From NCBI RefSeq assembly GCF_000382385.1, contig NZ_KB908339.1, positions 1 to 42,209 on the forward strand: a DNA stretch of 42,209 bases, written 5' to 3'. Position 1 is the first letter of the stretch. Each line of letters opens with the position of its first letter. Shown here in pieces: positions 6,696 to 14,306 of this stretch. The notes under the pieces were generated by a model. The model saw nothing but the letters and a program-made list of their open reading frames with translations. It did no database searches and was not told the DNA's origin. The position numbers and the translations under genes are program-made. Origin of the DNA: Segatella maculosa DSM 19339 = JCM 15638. GTDB lineage: Bacteria; Bacteroidota; Bacteroidia; Bacteroidales; Bacteroidaceae.

Positions 6696-7901
6696 ATGCT
6701 GCACGAACAACCGACAACCGACAGGCAACCGCCGCTCCGTATCGTCTTTCTCATGTCGCGATTTCTCGACGGTGGGATTGATACCGTGCTGACTGAATAC
6801 CTGAAACACCTTGCCCAAGACGACCGGTTTCAGCTCACCCTCGCTATTGCAACGGCCATGGGCCACCTCGAAGTCTATGCCCGGGAGGTGCCAAAGTGCG
6901 TGAATGTCGTTTATTTCTCGCAGTCAAAAGTCCTCACATACATTCCCCAAAGGCGTGCACTCAAGCAGGCTCCACCCCTTGCAAAGGCCTTTGACGAGCT
7001 CATTATCAATCCTATTCGCCGCTACAAAGCACGAAAAGCGATTGAAAAACTGGCTGCCACGACCGATATTTTCATCGATTTCGACTGCTGTGCTTATTCG
7101 TTTCTGCGCCCCATACACGTGAAAAAGATTGCCTTCTTCCACTTCAGTTTCGCGCAGTCTATGCAACAAAACGCGCGAAGAATGCAGCGGATAGGTCGTG
7201 AATTGGAGCATTACGACCGGGTCGTGACCATTTCCAAGGCCATGAAAGCAGAGGGGTGCCAGTTGTTTCCCCACCTGAAAGCGAAGCTGGATGTGATTTA
7301 TAACGCGAAAGACCCGGTGCTTATCCAACGGAAAGCGGCCCAAATACCCACCGATGAACGCCTCGAACGACCTTTCATTTTGGCTGTCGAACGATTGGAA
7401 GAGTCGCAGAAAGACCTTACAACCTTGCTGCGGGCGTATGCCATATTGCGCGAGAAATTCGGGCGCGAGGAGTGGTTATACATCATCGGGAAGGGTAAAT
7501 CGGAGGCCAAACTCCGCCAAACAGCCCACGAATTGGGCATCGATGACCGCACCGTCTTCCTCGGTTTCTGCGCCAATCCCTATCCGTGGCTGCAGCAAAG
7601 TAGGCTGCTTGTGCACAGTGCTAAGTTCGAAGGACTGCCAACGGTGCTCGTCGAGGGCCTCTTGCTCAACAAGTTAATGGTGGCAACCGACTGCCCTACG
7701 GGTCCAAGAGAAATCCTCGACGACGGCAAAGCGGGCCTGCTTGTACCCGTGGGCGATGCAGAAAGCCTTGCCAAAGCGGTCAATCGACTGTTGAGCGACG
7801 CCCATCTGCAAGCGGAAATCCTTGAAGGTGTGCACCGTCGGGCAGCCGATTTCACTTTTCAAACGGTTGACCATCAACTCAAAAAGCTGTTGGGAAGGTG
7901 A
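6696..7901 (+). CDS. Glycosyltransferase family 4 (GT-B fold)
   Basis: A 401-residue enzyme. The N-terminal domain starts PLRIVFLMSRFLDGGIDTVL, with the glycine-rich loop that follows the first strand of GT-B enzymes. FILAVERLEESQKDL begins the C-terminal Rossmann domain at about residue 225. KFEGLPTVLVEGLLLNK (about 310-326) carries the E-x7-E motif that binds the donor nucleotide-sugar, followed by GPREILDDGKAGLLVPVGD. These are signatures of the retaining GT4 family (Glycos_transf_1). It lies 47 bp after the GT2 gene and probably shares its transcript. It ends in front of a GC-rich inverted repeat island. Substrates are unknown; LPS, O-antigen or capsule assembly is the likely pathway. Confidence 0.9.
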   Translation: MLHEQPTTDRQPPLRIVFLMSRFLDGGIDTVLTEYLKHLAQDDRFQLTLAIATAMGHLEVYAREVPKCVNVVYFSQSKVLTYIPQRRALKQAPPLAKAFDELIINPIRRYKARKAIEKLAATTDIFIDFDCCAYSFLRPIHVKKIAFFHFSFAQSMQQNARRMQRIGRELEHYDRVVTISKAMKAEGCQLFPHLKAKLDVIYNAKDPVLIQRKAAQIPTDERLERPFILAVERLEESQKDLTTLLRAYAILREKFGREEWLYIIGKGKSEAKLRQTAHELGIDDRTVFLGFCANPYPWLQQSRLLVHSAKFEGLPTVLVEGLLLNKLMVATDCPTGPREILDDGKAGLLVPVGDAESLAKAVNRLLSDAHLQAEILEGVHRRAADFTFQTVDHQLKKLLGR

Positions 7902-7905
7902 TGGA

Positions 7906-8110
7906 GAAAGCCTCCCCCGGCCCCTTCTGATACCCACCCCGGCCCTCCCAAAGGGAGGGAGCGCGAGCAGAGAAAGCCTCCCCCGGCCCCTCCAAAGGAG
8001 GGGAGAGCGAGCTAACAGCATTCTCATAGATACAGGTTCTCCCCTTACAAGTTCGCTCTCCCTCCCTTTGGGAGGGCCGGGGTGGGTGTTAGGAGAGTCG
8101 GGGGAGGCTC
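7906..8110. repeat. GC-rich inverted repeat island between convergent genes
   Basis: Two direct copies beginning GAAAGCCTCCCCCGGCCCC (7906-7967 and 7971-8011) face one inverted copy (8051-8109, ending GGGGGAGGCT). Each contains a small hairpin of the CCCTCCCAAAGGGAGGG or CCCTCCAAAGGAGGGG kind followed by GAGCGCGAG or GAGCGAGC. The island fills the gap between the convergent GT4 and pncB genes and can fold into large stems, so it may act as a two-way terminator. The same element recurs at 20276-20318 and 20452-20493. Confidence 0.75.
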
Positions 8111-8111
8111 C

Positions 8112-9308
8112 CTATATATGCAAAGCCTCCTTGAATCGCTTGATAACTTCGGGCTTCCCGGTGTGCTTTCCGGGGTCTTCCGACAGCTTACATGTGTCGT
8201 TATAGTAGGGCCAACGCTCGGTTATCTTCGCCCCAACGAGCTTGATGACGATGTTCATCGGCTCAATTCCCTCGAAATCATTGGTGAAATGGGTGCCGAT
8301 ACCGAATGAAGGCAAGCAGAGATTACGGGCATATTGCTGGATTTCGATGGCGCGGTCGGTGTCCAAAGCATTGGAGAACACCACCTGTTTCGACCGGGAA
8401 TCAATGCCGAACGAACGGTATTTTGCAACGATTTTCTGCAACTGTTCGTAGTCGTTTCCTGAGTCTATGCGCAGTCCTTTGAACAGGTTTGCGAAGTCTT
8501 CCGAGAAGTTCAGCGCGAAGATATCCCAGCCGAAGGAATCGTAAAGATAGGTCCCAAGGGCACCACGGAAGGTATTTCGCCATGCGTTCATGGCCAGATG
8601 GTTGGCCATTTGCGGCCCGAACATGCCACCGATGGCGCAGATAAACTCATGCGCCATGGTGCCCACGGGCTGCAAATCGTGCAACATGGCGATGTAGACA
8701 TTGCTGGTTCCGACGAATTTCCCTGTCCAATCGTGGCTCAACGCACTGTCTTTCAAGGCTCTGACAGCCGTATTTTCGGCTTCGAAAGAGGCGCGGCGAC
8801 GTGTTCCGAAGTCTGAAAATACGCAGCCGGCAGCCAACAATCGGTCGGCCTTTTCACGTGTTTTCTGATACAACCGCTCATAATTCAACAGCTCCGTTTG
8901 GCCTGTCATCATGTAGAAAAGCTCGGAAATCATGGCCAACACCTTTACTTCCAAGAGGATTGTGTCCGACCAACTGCCCTCGAACTCCACGTGCAAGCGA
9001 CCTTCTTCCTGCCATACTTTCACCCATTCGCGCGAAAACCGATAGCCACGAAGGTATTGAAAGAACCAATGGGGCATGAACGTACAGCGCCGTTTCATGA
9101 AGTCTATCTCCTCATCTGTGATGACCACGCCCTCCAAGGCCTCGATTTGGCGGCGCAGTTCGTCGGCAAAGCCATCGGGATAGACCGTGTCGTTGCGGTC
9201 GACAAACTGATAACGCACCTGTGCACGGGGATAATTGTCGATGACGGCACAGCACATGGAGAACTTATAAAGGTCGTCGTCGGTGAAATGGTTGATGATT
9301 TGTCTCAT
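8112..9308 (-). CDS. pncB: Nicotinate phosphoribosyltransferase
   Basis: A 398-residue enzyme of NAD salvage. It makes nicotinate mononucleotide from nicotinate and PRPP with help of ATP. Family marks are FTDDDLYKFSM near the N-terminus, SDFGTRRRASFEAE (about 165-178), VGTSNVYIA (199-207) and GTMAHE with His220, the residue phosphorylated in the catalytic cycle. DSGNDYEQLQKI and IGTHFTNDFEG lie in the C-terminal half. Length is normal for the bacterial PncB family. The start at 9308 has a good purine-rich site (AGAGGAG, plus-strand 9315-9321) and a -7 element at 9332-9339. It stands alone, converging on the glycosyltransferase genes. Confidence 0.96.
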   Translation of the reverse strand: MRQIINHFTDDDLYKFSMCCAVIDNYPRAQVRYQFVDRNDTVYPDGFADELRRQIEALEGVVITDEEIDFMKRRCTFMPHWFFQYLRGYRFSREWVKVWQEEGRLHVEFEGSWSDTILLEVKVLAMISELFYMMTGQTELLNYERLYQKTREKADRLLAAGCVFSDFGTRRRASFEAENTAVRALKDSALSHDWTGKFVGTSNVYIAMLHDLQPVGTMAHEFICAIGGMFGPQMANHLAMNAWRNTFRGALGTYLYDSFGWDIFALNFSEDFANLFKGLRIDSGNDYEQLQKIVAKYRSFGIDSRSKQVVFSNALDTDRAIEIQQYARNLCLPSFGIGTHFTNDFEGIEPMNIVIKLVGAKITERWPYYNDTCKLSEDPGKHTGKPEVIKRFKEALHI

Positions 9309-9331
9309 TGTTTCTACTCCTCTTTTGCCTG

Positions 9332-9339
9332 CAAATATA
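9332..9339 (-). promoter_or_regulatory. -7 element of pncB
   Basis: CAAATATA on the plus strand reads TATATTTG on the minus strand, a full TAnnTTTG match about 24 bp before the pncB ATG. The spacing leaves a short leader that includes the AGAGGAG ribosome site. Confidence 0.6.
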
Positions 9340-9470
9340 CGATATTTACCCGAAGTTCGGGAAAAGTTCCTCTAAAAATAACTCCAATTGCCTGCTATTT
9401 TCAATGTGCACGGGCAGTGTCTCATGGCCGAACTGATGCGTAAATGGCTGATAGGACGCGCGATTCGAAC

Positions 9471-9742
9471 GCATGTAGGGACCTTGACTTTTAACATTGA
9501 ATTTTTAACTTTGAACTTTATGATTAGTTCTATTAAAAAATGCTTTGCATGCAAGAGGCATGTAGGGACGCACGGCTCGTGCGTCCGCCCTAATAATCGT
9601 GCATTTGTATTTCAATCTCCTTGAGCGGACGCACGAGCCGTGCGTCCCTACATGCCTCAAAGTATGCAACTCGTTCACTCGTCCATGTGTTTACTTGTCA
9701 ACCGTGCTGGGCGGACGCACGGGCCGTGCGTCCCTACATGCC
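9471..9742. repeat. 272-bp repeat module related to the palindrome at 3031
   Basis: It opens with GCATGTAGGG plus a TTGACTTTTAACATTGAA-type arm (9471-9525), as in the 3031 module. An inverted pair of GGACGCACG / CGTGCGTCC hairpins follows (9551-9590 and 9626-9657), then a third hairpin copy (9711-9742) ending CCCTACATGCC. The right outer arm present at 3249-3302 is replaced here by unrelated sequence (about 9660-9710). It lies in the 963-bp gap between pncB and the HmuY-like gene and encodes nothing I can support. Confidence 0.7.
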
Positions 9743-9852
9743 TATCGCAGCCATTCTGTAATTCAATCTCAGCCATTTTACGCGGTAATTTCGGTCTTTT
9801 TGCATGGTAATATCAGTCATTTCGCGATGCTGTCTCAGTCATATTGGTTCGC
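9743..9852. repeat. 22-bp periodic array, copy 2
   Basis: Five units start at 9743, 9765, 9787, 9809 and 9831, with an exact 22-bp step. The shared core is TCTCAGCCAT or a variant (CGCAGCCATT, TCGGTCTTTT, TCAGTCATTT, TCAGTCATAT), followed by a T/G-rich part. All units are in the reverse sense to the array at 2949. The array abuts the end of the 9471 module. Confidence 0.75.
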
Positions 9853-10271
9853 TTGCGCTGTCTTGCCTCCCCCAACCAACGTTGCATGCGACACAAGGGA
9901 CATGTTTTTCGGTCTCGTCTGCATGCAAAGATACAAAATTCTGCAAGCGATTGCAAGACTTTCGCAGATTTTTTTTTATGCCCCATACCAGCCCGCACTG
10001 TTTTTTAAGCACAAAAGCGGAAACGACGGCGGCGGCGAAAATAAAAATCAACTTGAGGAGAAACGGCGACGACGGCGACGCTTTCTACTTCTTTTTCTTC
10101 GTCTTTCTTTTCTCTTGATCATTTCTCTTAGGGAGCATAACCGTCTGATTATCAACCTTCCCATTTGTAAATAAATGTAAAACGCCGGTTGTTTAACATT
10201 AATTTACGCAACATTTGAGCAAAAAATCAGACAAAAAAACGGTCGAAAAAACTGTGTTTTGGGAGTCCGTT
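9853..10271. other. Non-coding stretch with an orphan promoter
   Basis: This 419-bp stretch is AT-rich toward 10200. CAAAGATA at 9926-9933 reads TATCTTTG on the minus strand (a -7 element). About 23 bp beyond it a tiny ORF on the minus strand (ATG at 9903-9901, 22 codons) runs into the 22-bp array. A T/C-rich run lies at about 10080-10125. I see no gene of normal size. The region just downstream of the HmuY-like stop does not continue the HmuY domain in the same frame. Confidence 0.4.
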
Positions 10272-10652
10272 TCATTGAAAATCATCGACCGTATATCCGC
10301 TTCGGGGTGCCTCTTCAACCGAAGGAAACGCACGATCGAGGACTTGCAGGCCCCCTTCGCCCACGCCCGAACTGCCGCTGTTGGTCCTCAACAAGTCGCC
10401 ACACACGGCAATATCCCAATCGGTGCGCTGTTTCCAACGGGCATCTTCGTTGCCATCGCCGAACAGGCTCGTGCCCACAATCTTCCCTTGTTCCAAGGAA
10501 TAATAAGTCCAATGGGCGTCATCGACCGGCAGCGCCAGTTCCCCTTGCTTGCCCACAGGCGAGTCTGCAGGCGACACATCATGGTTTTCACCACACGAAG
10601 CGAGCAAGAGCGTTGCTACGAGAAGCATGAAAAAGAAGCTTTTTTTCATCAT
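10272..10652 (-). CDS. Short HmuY-like lipoprotein, probably C-terminally truncated
   Basis: From the ATG at 10652 this is a 126-residue protein with a lipoprotein signal (MMKKSFFFMLLVATLLLASC, lipidated Cys20). The rest matches the N-terminal half of HmuY-like haem-binding proteins: DDAHWTYYSLEQGKIV, then DWDIAVCGDLLRTNSGSSG and GEGGLQVLDRAF. HmuY proteins capture haem at the surface and pass it to a TonB-dependent receptor. Characterised HmuY (P. gingivalis) is about 216 residues; this one stops soon after SGYTVDDFQ, so the second half of the beta fold is missing. The ATG overlaps the stop of the C1 peptidase gene (10649-10652), making it the last gene of the operon. It could be a pseudogene or a genuinely short variant. 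Confidence 0.72.
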   Translation of the reverse strand: MMKKSFFFMLLVATLLLASCGENHDVSPADSPVGKQGELALPVDDAHWTYYSLEQGKIVGTSLFGDGNEDARWKQRTDWDIAVCGDLLRTNSGSSGVGEGGLQVLDRAFPSVEEAPRSGYTVDDFQ

Positions 10653-12073
10653 TTCAGAAGGGTATAAGTGAGTCGTGGACGGTCGGGCGAGCCCGTGAAG
10701 CGCAGCTTGGCATAGTGTCCGGAAGCCGTGCACAGCAGGAATGTGCGCGTGTCGAGGGTGCCTTGTGGCATAACAGGACTGTGGCGGTTGGCCGAGAAGT
10801 GTCCGGCATGGCGCAACTGCACGCCGAACAGATTGCTTCCGAGCGCCAACGGCGTGCCCGAAACGTTGCGGCAGACATACTCTTTCGGGGCATTGGCATC
10901 GCGATAGTCGAAAACAGAAAGATATTCAAGCGTTCCTTCCCCGTATTTCCGACCTTGTTGCGAACGGATAACGTTCAGAAAACACTTGCCAAACCGGTGC
11001 GCAGGCGAAGGAAGCAAGCCCGAAACATCGAGTGCAAGCTCCATGTTTCCGCCCTTATCCGACGTATAACTGCCCTGCATGCTGTAGTCTCCGCCCTGAT
11101 TATCAAAGATAACACTGTTGTAACGTTGCAGCATAGAGGTGGCAAAAGGATTGTCAGAGGCCCCGTAGGTCAGCGCAAGATCGTTGCGCGAAGTGTAGTT
11201 CAGCCGCACTTTATACACGAGGGAAGGGGCATGGATACAAGCCTCGCACCCCAACATCGTGCTGCCCAACACCTGTTCTGAGGCCGATGAGCGGTGCGTA
11301 AAGAAGCGATAAGGCAGGTAGAAGCGGCCATTGTCGCCCCAAAATGTGCCCCATGAGTTCACAACGATGAACGCCCCATGATGCAATGTGCCCTCGGCGT
11401 CGGTGTATTCCACGCGGTCGTCATAGCCAACAATGGTCATGGCGTGTGCCCCGGTCGTGGCAAGCGATTTGAGCAGGCTATGATATCCCGTCATGCTCGG
11501 CCCTTGATAGTTGTTGTCGATGAGCCATCCGATGCTTCGGGTAGAGAAGGTGAGCACACCTCCCGAGCCGATTCCGTCGCCTTTGTCATAGAGATAACGC
11601 TTTATCGCTTCAATCTCGGCATCGGTGGTACAAGGCAACGAGCGGATTTGGCGCACGCGATAGCGCATGGCACGCAGGTATTTGTCGAAGCCCGAAGCCC
11701 ATTTGAACTGCGTGGCCGAGGCATATCCGTAGTCGGCATTCGTCATCACACCGTAGTTCTTGGCGATGGTCAGCCCTTCATCAACGAAGCCTCCGGCATC
11801 TTCTCCGCCGTTGACGAAGTTCCATGTAAAGAGATAGGCAAACGTGTTGGCCTCACTTGCGGCAGCATTGCGCCTCAACAGGCGGTTGACCTCATAGGTG
11901 AACATGTAGCCAATGCCTGAGGCTTGCGCGCAGGAGCCCCCTTTCTGGTCGATGATGGGCGGGAAAGCGGCTGCCTTGGAGTTGTCTACAGCCAAGGGAA
12001 GCGGGGCAAACGAGGGCGCGGCCGCCCCCATTTTCAATACCCACAGCAGCAGAAAGAGCAGCGTGCCTCTCAT
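10649..12073 (-). CDS. Papain-fold (C1 family) cysteine peptidase, secreted
   Basis: A 474-residue protein with an N-terminal signal (about 1-23). Papain-family catalytic residues are visible: Gln43 and Cys48 in IIDQKGGSCAQASG, His210 in TGAHAMTIVGYDD, and Asn239 in VVNSWGTFWGDNGRFYLPY. The catalytic domain starts almost directly after the signal peptide, so the usual long inhibitory propeptide is absent. Residues about 275-474 form an extra, probably beta-rich domain that I do not recognise. No C-terminal secretion-system sorting tail is evident. Its ATG overlaps the stop of the C25-like peptidase gene (12070-12073), and its stop overlaps the HmuY-like ATG. Cleavage of a captured protein or haemoprotein is the likely job, inferred from context. 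Confidence 0.88.
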   Translation of the reverse strand: MRGTLLFLLLWVLKMGAAAPSFAPLPLAVDNSKAAAFPPIIDQKGGSCAQASGIGYMFTYEVNRLLRRNAAASEANTFAYLFTWNFVNGGEDAGGFVDEGLTIAKNYGVMTNADYGYASATQFKWASGFDKYLRAMRYRVRQIRSLPCTTDAEIEAIKRYLYDKGDGIGSGGVLTFSTRSIGWLIDNNYQGPSMTGYHSLLKSLATTGAHAMTIVGYDDRVEYTDAEGTLHHGAFIVVNSWGTFWGDNGRFYLPYRFFTHRSSASEQVLGSTMLGCEACIHAPSLVYKVRLNYTSRNDLALTYGASDNPFATSMLQRYNSVIFDNQGGDYSMQGSYTSDKGGNMELALDVSGLLPSPAHRFGKCFLNVIRSQQGRKYGEGTLEYLSVFDYRDANAPKEYVCRNVSGTPLALGSNLFGVQLRHAGHFSANRHSPVMPQGTLDTRTFLLCTASGHYAKLRFTGSPDRPRLTYTLLK

Positions 12074-14283
12074 TTCAAACGGTTGTAGGTCTTCAAGGCT
12101 TCTTTGCGAACGGACTCTGCATAGCGGCTGTCCTCACTGCAAGCCTTGGCAAAAGCTGCAATGCGAGGAGCCATATAGGAGTAGCGTCGCCAGCCCAAAG
12201 TCTCGAAGAGGGCTACTTGAATATCGGGATTGTCGCACTTCTCAAGGTATTCCAACAGTTGAGGAACATAGTAGGGCGGACAATAGTTGCGTGAGGTTCG
12301 GATGCTCATCAGGCGACGTTTGATCGGAGTATCGCTGCCAATAATGTTCTCCATGTACTCCGTCCATTTGCCGGCATTGCTATTTATCGCCTTTTCTATA
12401 TCCTTTCTCACTTGGCTTTTCTGCACATAGCGCACCTCGGGTCGGTCGAATTGGCGGACAAATTCAGCCATCAGCGGTTCTTTCCGGAACATGGTCATGG
12501 CGTTCATCAGGCTGAAATTGCAACGTTCCGAGGTATTGTTTGAGATCGATTTGCCTATCAAGGCCGGCACAAGGCGTTCATCTCCGCTCTTTCCGATGTA
12601 ATTGATGGCAAAGCGTTGCACGAGTTCATAGCTGTCATCGACGCCGAGTTTCATCGCTTCGATGAAGTTGTCATCGCGTGCTTCGGCCAATAACACCAAA
12701 GCCTGCAAGCGCACCAAGGCCGATTTCGACGTGCGGAAGATGCGCAACAGCTGTGCCGAAGAGAGCCTGCCTTGCTGCCATAGCTTCTCCATGGCCATCG
12801 AGCGAAGGTCGGACAGGGTGTTTTCGCCGATATATTTCTGCCATCTCACGGGGTCGTTCGAAGCCAACAGGTCGTTCACCTCTTCCATTTTCACGGCCGG
12901 AGTGAAGGCAAACGTGGGGTCGCCGATGCAATGTGACTCCAGATAACCGCTGAAACGGGCCACGTTGCCCACATACATTCCGAGACCGAGCAGGCCCACA
13001 TAGCGGTCGGCCCACTTGTCCTGAAGAACGTTTACGGTGTTGGCAATGCAGGCAATCGTGTGACCTTGTCCGAAGATATACTCATCGGCAATGCAGTCAT
13101 CGAGATGAAACGAACCGTTGAAACAGGCATCTAACACCACAACACGGCAGTCGGGAGCATACGAATAGGTGGAGAAATCCGCAAGCACAAGGTCTTTGTT
13201 GACCGCAGAAAGCGAGTCCTTGCGAATGACTGCCGGCTCGAAAGCATCTGAAAGCCACGTGTCCGGAATGTCAAAACGCTTGCACAGCACCTGCGTCACA
13301 CTGTCCTTGTCCTGCCCTTTCTGCACACGTGTGCGCAGATAGTTGCGACAATATTCCCTTATCATGGCCTTGGCTTCCTCTGAAGAGGCTATCTGTGGTG
13401 CGCCATTCAGGTATTGTGTGTCGGGAGCACCGTGGTGATGGAGCATCGCAAAGTCGAGTTCCGGCCGCTGGAGTTCGTTCATCAAGAGGAACTTCACGTT
13501 GTCTTGTTGACTATGATCAATGTAGCTGATGCCATCTTTTTGTGTCTTCAGCCATGGAAAATGCTCATACCAGCCCAATTTTTCATCCATACGGGCCTCC
13601 ATGGAAGCCGAAATATAGCCGTGTCCACTGAAATACATCATCTGGTCGAGCCTGTTGTGGCGTTGCTTCTCGGCTGTAGCCTTGCGCAGATAACGGCGCA
13701 ACTGCTCGTAACGGAGCGCACCCTTGGCCGTAGGACGAATGCGACCGGTGAACAGTTCGGGCTGAACTACCTGTGCAGACGAGGCAGAAAGCGAGTAATA
13801 GAAATAGGGACTGTCATCGTCTTTTCCGATATATTCGAACCGAAGGTCAAAGTCATCGTAGTATCTATCCGATGGAACAGACGATTCTTTCCGGTCATGT
13901 TGCTGGTCCATCTTAAAGGCACTCGTGAGGTGTTGCGCGTCACGTATCATGGCAACCGGTATATCTCCCATGAGCACGGCACCGATAATACCGTCTTTTT
14001 GGCGGTAGAGGCGGTACAGTTCCTTTCGGATAGAGTCGGGAACGCCCCACTTGTCGATGACGATATGCACCTTCAGGCCCTGCAAGGTCTCTATGGCATG
14101 CGCATATTCATTTATCTCTGTCTTGGCCTCGGCATGACTCTTGGGGTCTACAACGATGGCAAATCCATGCTTTGCCGGGGCTGCCTGCATCGTTCCCGCA
14201 ACCGAGAGCCACGCGAGCAGCAGGCCGATTAAACTCTTTTTCATCTTATTTCTTGGTTTCATATTGTTCATTAAAGATTTCAT
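12070..14283 (-). CDS. Caspase-fold (C25 gingipain-like) peptidase with HEAT-like C-terminus
   Basis: A 737-residue protein; the signal peptide is around residues 14-35 (MKKSLIGLLLAWLSVAG), so M8 or M14 may be the true start. The clan CD catalytic pair is visible as HHHGAPDT (His282-284 then Gly285) and VVLDACFNGSF (Cys387). GAVLMGDIPVAM and SVPSDRYYDDFD before them are typical of the gingipain/C25 family, as is HCIGDPTFAF after. Residues about 490-737 are alpha-helical repeats like HEAT units (SYELVQRFAINYIGKSGDE, LVPALI), not the Ig-like and adhesin regions of gingipains, and no type IX sorting domain is evident. It starts 23 bp after the DUF6850 gene and is coupled to the C1 peptidase by a 4-bp overlap. 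Confidence 0.85.
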   Translation of the reverse strand: MKSLMNNMKPRNKMKKSLIGLLLAWLSVAGTMQAAPAKHGFAIVVDPKSHAEAKTEINEYAHAIETLQGLKVHIVIDKWGVPDSIRKELYRLYRQKDGIIGAVLMGDIPVAMIRDAQHLTSAFKMDQQHDRKESSVPSDRYYDDFDLRFEYIGKDDDSPYFYYSLSASSAQVVQPELFTGRIRPTAKGALRYEQLRRYLRKATAEKQRHNRLDQMMYFSGHGYISASMEARMDEKLGWYEHFPWLKTQKDGISYIDHSQQDNVKFLLMNELQRPELDFAMLHHHGAPDTQYLNGAPQIASSEEAKAMIREYCRNYLRTRVQKGQDKDSVTQVLCKRFDIPDTWLSDAFEPAVIRKDSLSAVNKDLVLADFSTYSYAPDCRVVVLDACFNGSFHLDDCIADEYIFGQGHTIACIANTVNVLQDKWADRYVGLLGLGMYVGNVARFSGYLESHCIGDPTFAFTPAVKMEEVNDLLASNDPVRWQKYIGENTLSDLRSMAMEKLWQQGRLSSAQLLRIFRTSKSALVRLQALVLLAEARDDNFIEAMKLGVDDSYELVQRFAINYIGKSGDERLVPALIGKSISNNTSERCNFSLMNAMTMFRKEPLMAEFVRQFDRPEVRYVQKSQVRKDIEKAINSNAGKWTEYMENIIGSDTPIKRRLMSIRTSRNYCPPYYVPQLLEYLEKCDNPDIQVALFETLGWRRYSYMAPRIAAFAKACSEDSRYAESVRKEALKTYNRLK

Positions 14284-14306
14284 TGCTCATGCTATCGTTT
14301 GCCAAC

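Noticed and set aside
9743..9852. Possible CRISPR array
   Set aside because: The units follow each other without unique spacers, vary in sequence, flip orientation in other copies, and no cas genes lie in the window.
10215..10667. 150-codon plus-strand ORF
   Set aside because: It is antisense to the HmuY-like lipoprotein gene, which has a lipobox and family motifs and is coupled to the upstream gene.
14172..14283. Start of the C25-like peptidase at M8 or M14 instead of 14283
   Set aside because: The alternatives give a neater signal peptide, but no ribosome site decides between them; I kept the first ATG and noted the doubt in the entry.
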